Origin: Oscillospiraceae bacterium
GTDB taxonomy: Bacteria; Bacillota; Clostridia; Oscillospirales; Oscillospiraceae
Reading direction: 5' to 3'
Assembly (NCBI GenBank): GCA_016292445.1
Contig: JAEDIN010000017.1
Location: forward strand, 1 to 26,226
DNA: 26,226 nt
A program made the position numbers and the translations under genes. Below are positions 22,593 through 26,226 of this stretch, one piece after another. The notes beneath the pieces were generated by a model. That model did no database searches, was not told the DNA's origin, and saw only the letters and a list, made by a program, of their open reading frames with translations. Every line of letters begins with the position of its first letter. Position 1 is the first letter of the stretch.

Positions 22593-24880
22593 AGCGCATT
22601 GTCAGTACCTACGGAGGCTACGATGAGCAATGGTCTTATGACGGCAGACTGAGCATCAAATACCGTGATGAGCGCAGCTATGAGCTTTTCTTTGACGGTA
22701 AAGAGTGGTCTGTAATCGGCTGCAACGATGCAAACATTTGTGAATATCTCAAAACCTCGGCAAGTATAGGCGAGGCTGTTGAGCGTTGCGAAAACAGCGG
22801 ATTTTCTTTTGAATCACTACATGAGTTTTTGCCGCGTAAACGCAAAAGCCTTATCCCGGCCGAGCTTTTGCGAATACTTATGGATGAACGCGGTCTCGGC
22901 ATTTATGATGCCTGCAAAATAGTTGCACGATGCTTCGGCAGCCTATGCTCTTTACCCGCAAAGCCGTGGCTGTATGATATTCAGCCGAGGACAGCAAATC
23001 TCCAAGGTGTCCTTGCCGATGCCCTCAAACGCTTCGGCTATGCAGTACACGACGCATATAATGAAGACTTCCGCTCCCCTCTCGGCGCAATCGGGGACGG
23101 TAGTACGGTAAGGCTTAGTATATGCGTTTTCGGCGGTGTAAGCGGCGCAACGCTATGCGTGTACTCCGATGAGTATAATGCGGAAATTGATATGCTCCGT
23201 GAGGGTGATGGTTTTAGGTGTAGCTTTACGCCGCAAAAACCCGCGGCACTTTGGTATCGCTTCAAGCTCAACACCGAAAGCGGCGAAAAATGGCTTTGTC
23301 CCGGAAATGACGGACATTTTTCCGTTATAAGCGATAGTCCAGCCGAGGGCTTCCGGCTCACGGTTTTTAAGCATGGCTTCGAGACCCCACAATGGTTTTC
23401 CGAGCGCATTATGTATCAGATTTTCCCCGACCGCTTCGGCTTCACCGACGACGGCAGCTCAAAATGCGGCGTTGAATACCACGAAAAGCTCGGTCAGACA
23501 CCGGAGCTTCACAAGAGTATCGACGAGCCTGTAAGATGGCGGCCGCGTGAATTTGAAAAAGACTATGCGCCCGATGATTTCTACGGCGGCAACCTGCGTG
23601 GAATAACAAAAAAACTCCCGCATTTAAAGGAGCTTGGCATTGGTGTTATTTATTTAAACCCTGTTTTTGAGGCTCGCAGCAATCACCGCTACGACACCTC
23701 CGATTACGGTAAAATCGACCCGATCTTGGGCAGCAACGATGATTATGTAAACCTCTGTAAGGAGGCAAACAGCCTTGGCATAGCAGTGATTAATGACGGT
23801 GTGTTCTCGCACACGGGTGCAGACAGCATTTATTTTAACCGCTACGGCAGCTATCCATCTGTCGGCGCATATCAGAACAGGGACTCTCAATTTTTCCCGT
23901 GGTATGATTTTAGGCACTACCCCGACGATTACCGCTGCTGGTGGAATTTTAAAGACTTACCCGAAGTAAACGAGCAAAACGCTGACTGGCAGGACTATGT
24001 AATAATCGGTGAGGATAGTGTAGTTCGCCGCTGGCTGAAGCTCGGTGCCTCCGGCTGGAGGATAGATGTTGCCGACGAGCTTCCCGACGAGGTTTTGATC
24101 ATGATAAGAGATGCGGCAAAATCCGAAAATCCCGACAGTGTTATCATCGGCGAAGTCTGGGAAGACGCAGTCACCAAGAAAAGCTATGGAAAAATGCGTA
24201 ACTACGCTTTGGGCTACTCTCTCGACTCGGTTATGAACTATCCGTTTCGGACTGCGGTCATCGACTTTGCCCTCGGTAGAAAGAATTCCTACGAATTGAG
24301 AGATTTTCTGCTCGGGCAGTACTACAACTACCCGTATCCGATGTACCGCTGTCTTATGAATCTGCTCGGTTCGCACGATGTTGAGCGTCTGCACACCGCA
24401 CTCGCCTTTGATTACGATGTAAAGGCTCTTGATCGCAGTAAGCAGGCCGCGCTCGAGCTTAACAACGAGCAGAAAATGCGTGCTACCGCGCTTCAAAAGC
24501 TGTGCGCGGCAATTCAGTATTGCGTCCCCGGTGTTCCCTGCCTGTACTACGGCGATGAGGAGTGCCTCGACGGCGGTAGTGATCCGTTCAACCGTATGCC
24601 GTTTGAGCCTTCCGGTGCTGGTTTACATAATTTTTATGCACTTTTAGGAAAAATCAGAAATTCAAATCCGGAATTAACTAATGGCAGTTTGGAATTATGC
24701 GCTCCTGACCCCGACATCATTATTATTAAGCGGCAAATAAATAACGAGAAAATTGCTTGTATTATCAACAGATCAAGCAATTACTACTCTCATCCGTTCA
24801 AAGGCGCGGTTTCGTTTTTACAAAGCTGTGAATCGCAGTTGCTTCCGCCGTTATCGGCAGATATAATTAAGTTAACATAA
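22580..24880 (+). CDS. GH13 alpha-amylase/neopullulanase-like enzyme with unusual N-terminal region
   Basis: A 766-residue glycoside hydrolase, last in the glgB-glgA operon and overlapping glgA by 13 bases. Three parts are visible. Residues 1-160 are not a usual GH13 domain; residues 91-120 (LIPAELLRILMDERGLGIYDACKIVARCFG) resemble a segment of the alpha-glucan phosphorylase catalytic domain. Residues 165-250 form a beta-rich module like the N domain of neopullulanases. From 270 (ERIMYQIFPDRFGF) a full catalytic barrel follows, with DGVFSHTG, nucleophile D496 in GWRIDVADEL, acid E525 in GEVWED and D600 in GSHDVERL. It probably trims or debranches alpha-glucans inside the cell, as no signal peptide is seen. 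No intact terminator follows; an IS remnant begins 17 bases after the stop. Confidence 0.88.
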   Translation: MDAVKRIVSTYGGYDEQWSYDGRLSIKYRDERSYELFFDGKEWSVIGCNDANICEYLKTSASIGEAVERCENSGFSFESLHEFLPRKRKSLIPAELLRILMDERGLGIYDACKIVARCFGSLCSLPAKPWLYDIQPRTANLQGVLADALKRFGYAVHDAYNEDFRSPLGAIGDGSTVRLSICVFGGVSGATLCVYSDEYNAEIDMLREGDGFRCSFTPQKPAALWYRFKLNTESGEKWLCPGNDGHFSVISDSPAEGFRLTVFKHGFETPQWFSERIMYQIFPDRFGFTDDGSSKCGVEYHEKLGQTPELHKSIDEPVRWRPREFEKDYAPDDFYGGNLRGITKKLPHLKELGIGVIYLNPVFEARSNHRYDTSDYGKIDPILGSNDDYVNLCKEANSLGIAVINDGVFSHTGADSIYFNRYGSYPSVGAYQNRDSQFFPWYDFRHYPDDYRCWWNFKDLPEVNEQNADWQDYVIIGEDSVVRRWLKLGASGWRIDVADELPDEVLIMIRDAAKSENPDSVIIGEVWEDAVTKKSYGKMRNYALGYSLDSVMNYPFRTAVIDFALGRKNSYELRDFLLGQYYNYPYPMYRCLMNLLGSHDVERLHTALAFDYDVKALDRSKQAALELNNEQKMRATALQKLCAAIQYCVPGVPCLYYGDEECLDGGSDPFNRMPFEPSGAGLHNFYALLGKIRNSNPELTNGSLELCAPDPDIIIIKRQINNEKIACIINRSSNYYSHPFKGAVSFLQSCESQLLPPLSADIIKLT

Positions 24881-24897
24881 CAAAAACGCCGGCCATT

Positions 24898-25290
24898 TGA
24901 AGTGCCCCCAAAGAGTTAGACAATTTTTAAGAGTGTAAATTGTTCAGGCAGCCGAAAGGGCTTGCTGTCTGCGAAGAGCAGGCGGCAAGCCCTTTAGCTT
25001 TGCCTTGATACGGCGGTTGCAGCTTCATATTTGTCCGGACGGTTCAGCTTCTTTAAATGATAGCAGAAGGCTGCGCGTGGCAGCTATGCGATCTCCGGCA
25101 AGATTGCCGGAGGATATTCCTGCCTCAGTTTTTGGATCACCTGGGCTTTTTCTGCCGGCGTCGCTCGTTCTCCAAAACCAAGGCTTGTTCTGCATTGTCT
25201 CTACAGCCAGTTTCTTAAATTCCGGCGTATACCTTTTGTGTGGTGCTCCTTTTGGCATAATAACCACCCCATTCGTTTTTTTGTGATAAG
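24898..25290 (-). mobile_element. IS3-family (IS150-like) remnant with two internal deletions
   Basis: Read on the minus strand, an OrfA start MPKGAPHKRYTPEFKKLAVE (25258-25199) runs to about 25190, then jumps to the OrfA end ALVLENERRRQKKPR and stop. It continues with the OrfB start VIQKLRQEYPPAILPEIA, then a premature TAG and FCYHLKKLNRPDKYEAA. A second jump leads to the OrfB end RRIKAKLKGLPPALRRQQAL with its stop at 24946-24944. The terminal inverted repeat TGAAGTGCCCCCAAAGAGTT begins at 24898. The other terminal repeat is not recognised, so the left boundary near 25290 is approximate. The element cannot make transposase. The 18-bp-arm hairpin at 24955-24995 lies in its OrfB end. Confidence 0.85.
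24944..25258 (-). pseudogene. Broken OrfA/OrfB transposase of the IS3 remnant
   Basis: Pieces of both transposase frames survive in order but in different frames: 23 OrfA N-terminal codons, about 17 OrfA C-terminal codons, about 45 OrfB N-terminal codons with an in-frame TAG, and about 22 OrfB C-terminal codons. The DDE catalytic core is missing. A G-rich ribosome binding site before the OrfA start survives. Confidence 0.82.
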
Positions 25291-25385
25291 AATCCTCACT
25301 TTCGGCAGGTTGGAAATTATTCCTTTTTTTATCTCTACCCCAACTATTGACATAGAGCCAATATTCTCTAAACTCGTCAATATTT

Positions 25386-25424
25386 AAAAAGAGCAGATAG
25401 GCATTGCGCCTATCTGCTCTTTTT
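25386..25424. terminator. Strong bidirectional terminator after the immunity gene
   Basis: A 17-bp perfect stem (25386-25402 with 25408-25424, loop ATTGC), with A5 and T6 at the ends, lies 14 bases beyond the stop of the minus-strand gene ending at 25438. The 95 bases between it and the IS remnant hold no gene I can support. Confidence 0.92.
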
Positions 25425-25437
25425 TGGGTATGGGATA

Positions 25438-25950
25438 TCACTCATTTGGAAAAGCAAGCCGGAAATCAGCGATGTCGTTGGGGACTAAAACTGCGGGAAA
25501 TGGCTCCGGTGGACATCTGTGCCAATCGGGTTTGCCGACAACACCCGACACATCCTCGCCCGGCCTATTAATCAGACAGCATACGCCCTCGTGTATCAGC
25601 GACCAAAAAAATATGCTTCCGTCGGCTCTGTAAAATGTTAAATCCTCCGGATTTTTGTACCAGTCCATCCACTTGAATAAATCATCTGTCCTATTTAACA
25701 GATACTGCCTTGTTTTTTCGCTGCATGGCAGTATCACCGTATCGCCACAGCTCGCCGAAAGACTGGCTTTTAGAGGTTTAGTGTATGGCTCGGGAGACTC
25801 GAACCTGATGCCGCCACGGCGCAGAAAGCGGAGACTAAATGAAATATGTGTGCTATACTTAAAACAGGTATCAATAAGCTCCGTATAATCCAGTCCGCCG
25901 ATAGTCAGCTCCAAGTTCTTTTCGTCATTCCAATCTAAAAAATAATACAT
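25438..25950 (-). CDS. Putative immunity protein for the adjacent Rhs-type toxin, 170 aa
   Basis: The protein family is not recognised. The 170-residue protein is soluble and mixed alpha/beta, with MYYFLDWNDEKNLELTIGG at the start, an RFLRRGGIRFESPEPYTKP middle, and a tryptophan-rich later part (DDLFKWMDWYKNPEDLTFYRADGSIFFWSLIHEG). It has no signal peptide or membrane segment. The start at 25950 is chosen because AGAGG sits about eight bases upstream; the frame is open for 82 further codons, but that stretch overlaps the toxin's reading frame and encodes nothing plausible. It lies 43 bases after the stop of the Rhs toxin end on the same strand and before a strong terminator, the usual place for a cognate immunity gene. 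The role is inferred from position. Confidence 0.7.
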   Translation of the reverse strand: MYYFLDWNDEKNLELTIGGLDYTELIDTCFKYSTHISFSLRFLRRGGIRFESPEPYTKPLKASLSASCGDTVILPCSEKTRQYLLNRTDDLFKWMDWYKNPEDLTFYRADGSIFFWSLIHEGVCCLINRPGEDVSGVVGKPDWHRCPPEPFPAVLVPNDIADFRLAFPNE

Positions 25951-25993
25951 CTCAACGCCTCTAATACATCTCAAAACTAAAATACATTTTTGT

Positions 25994-26226
25994 TTAATAT
26001 GAAAACCAGACATGAAAGTGTCCAAAAATGCCATTAAACTTTCTGCCGTTTGTATGGAAATGAGAGTAATAACCTTTCTTGTGCGGGGGATCAAAAACAG
26101 GTGCAGTATTTGCACCCAATGCAAATGCCATTGCGTAAGCATCTTTTTCTTGGTCATAGTAATAGCCACGGTAGCGGAAGGGGTTATCCGTTCCAAGGTA
26201 CAGCCGCAGTAACAGGGTGCGATATG
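25994..26226 (-). CDS. Rhs/WapA-type polymorphic toxin, C-terminal end (partial)
   Basis: On the minus strand, a frame open from the window edge encodes 76 residues ending at TAA 25996-25994. It contains LGTDNPFRYRGYYYDQE, the conserved end of the Rhs/YD-repeat core of Gram-positive polymorphic toxins. The variable tip AYAMAFALGANTAPVFDPPHKKG follows, then a paired histidine motif SHFH and GHFHVWF at the very C-terminus. Such tips are delivered toxic domains. The usual core continuation (a GLYYLxxRYYDP-type segment) is missing after YYYDQE, and the tip is only about 50 residues. This suggests an internal deletion or an orphan tip module. The start is outside the window. The toxic activity cannot be named. 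Confidence 0.8.
   Translation of the reverse strand, partial: YRTLLLRLYLGTDNPFRYRGYYYDQEKDAYAMAFALGANTAPVFDPPHKKGYYSHFHTNGRKFNGIFGHFHVWFSY

Noticed and set aside
24955..24995. Hairpin with 18-base arms as a possible small RNA or terminator
   Set aside because: It is part of the OrfB C-terminal coding region of the IS remnant and has no T-run in either direction.
25091..25113. CTCCGGCAA/TTGCCGGAG inverted repeat resembling the start of the dispersed repeat
   Set aside because: It lies within the OrfB N-terminal coding remnant (EYPPAILPEIA), has no T-run, and does not continue with the rest of the repeat.
25259..25385. Minus-strand open stretch upstream of the IS3 OrfA start (NIDEFREYWLYVNSWGR-like translation)
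   Set aside because: It looks protein-like, but it has no start, runs through the terminator stem and joins the OrfA frame by chance. It may be a decayed gene fragment, but I cannot support a feature.
25951..26196. Upstream 82-codon extension of the immunity gene frame
   Set aside because: This stretch overlaps the Rhs toxin frame, which has clear family motifs. The extension translates to implausible sequence, and the ATG at 25950 has a good ribosome binding site.
1..26226. CRISPR arrays, tRNA or rRNA genes
   Set aside because: No regularly spaced repeats and no tRNA- or rRNA-like sequence were seen on either strand; this was by eye only.

Overview
The window looks like a chromosomal segment of a Gram-positive gut-type anaerobe, most likely class Clostridia (Oscillospiraceae/Ruminococcaceae-like). 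The reasons are the electron-bifurcating NfnAB pair, an oxygen-sensitive 2-hydroxyacyl-CoA dehydratase-type operon, an AGCS alanine/sodium symporter, a Firmicutes-style infC-rpmI-rplT operon with an attenuator leader, strong AGGAGG-type ribosome binding sites, and many sigma-A promoters with 17-bp spacers. The species cannot be named from the sequence.

Layout. 1-1624: tail of nfnA and complete nfnB (plus strand). 1861-2598: a GntR/FadR-type regulator, convergent with an AGCS symporter (2656-4104, minus). 4258-5439: an MFS transporter. 5486-5996: two related small proteins (minus). 6152-6745: plsY (minus). 6903-8579: a lipoprotein metallopeptidase with HEFGH (plus). 8637-12549: a minus-strand operon, read from 12549 down, with an HgdB-like subunit, a large partner subunit, a 69-71-residue membrane protein, and after an internal hairpin the HgdC-type activator ATPase. 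12711-14900: PadR regulator, DUF1048-like membrane protein and an AlaX-type tRNA-editing protein (minus). 15013-15300: small membrane protein. 15358-16582: infC-rpmI-rplT with a leader terminator and an ATC start for infC. 16825-17199: small membrane protein (plus), convergent with deoC (17203-17859). 17983-18591: protein that appears to hold two SSB-like OB folds. 18696-19088: VOC/glyoxalase-fold protein. 19211-24880: overlapping glycogen/alpha-glucan genes glgB, glgA and a three-part GH13 enzyme.

The last 1.3 kb is accessory DNA. An IS3-family remnant with two internal deletions abuts the GH13 gene. It is followed by the end of an Rhs/WapA-type polymorphic toxin that runs off the right edge, and its likely immunity gene, both on the minus strand. 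The toxin reading frame has no start inside the window and overlaps another open frame, so it is easily missed.

The points most worth a second look are the toxin-immunity tip, the unassigned dehydratase-type operon with its small membrane protein, a 78-bp two-hairpin dispersed repeat (1651-1727 and 18616-18693), the GH13 enzyme with a phosphorylase-like segment, and the infC leader switch.
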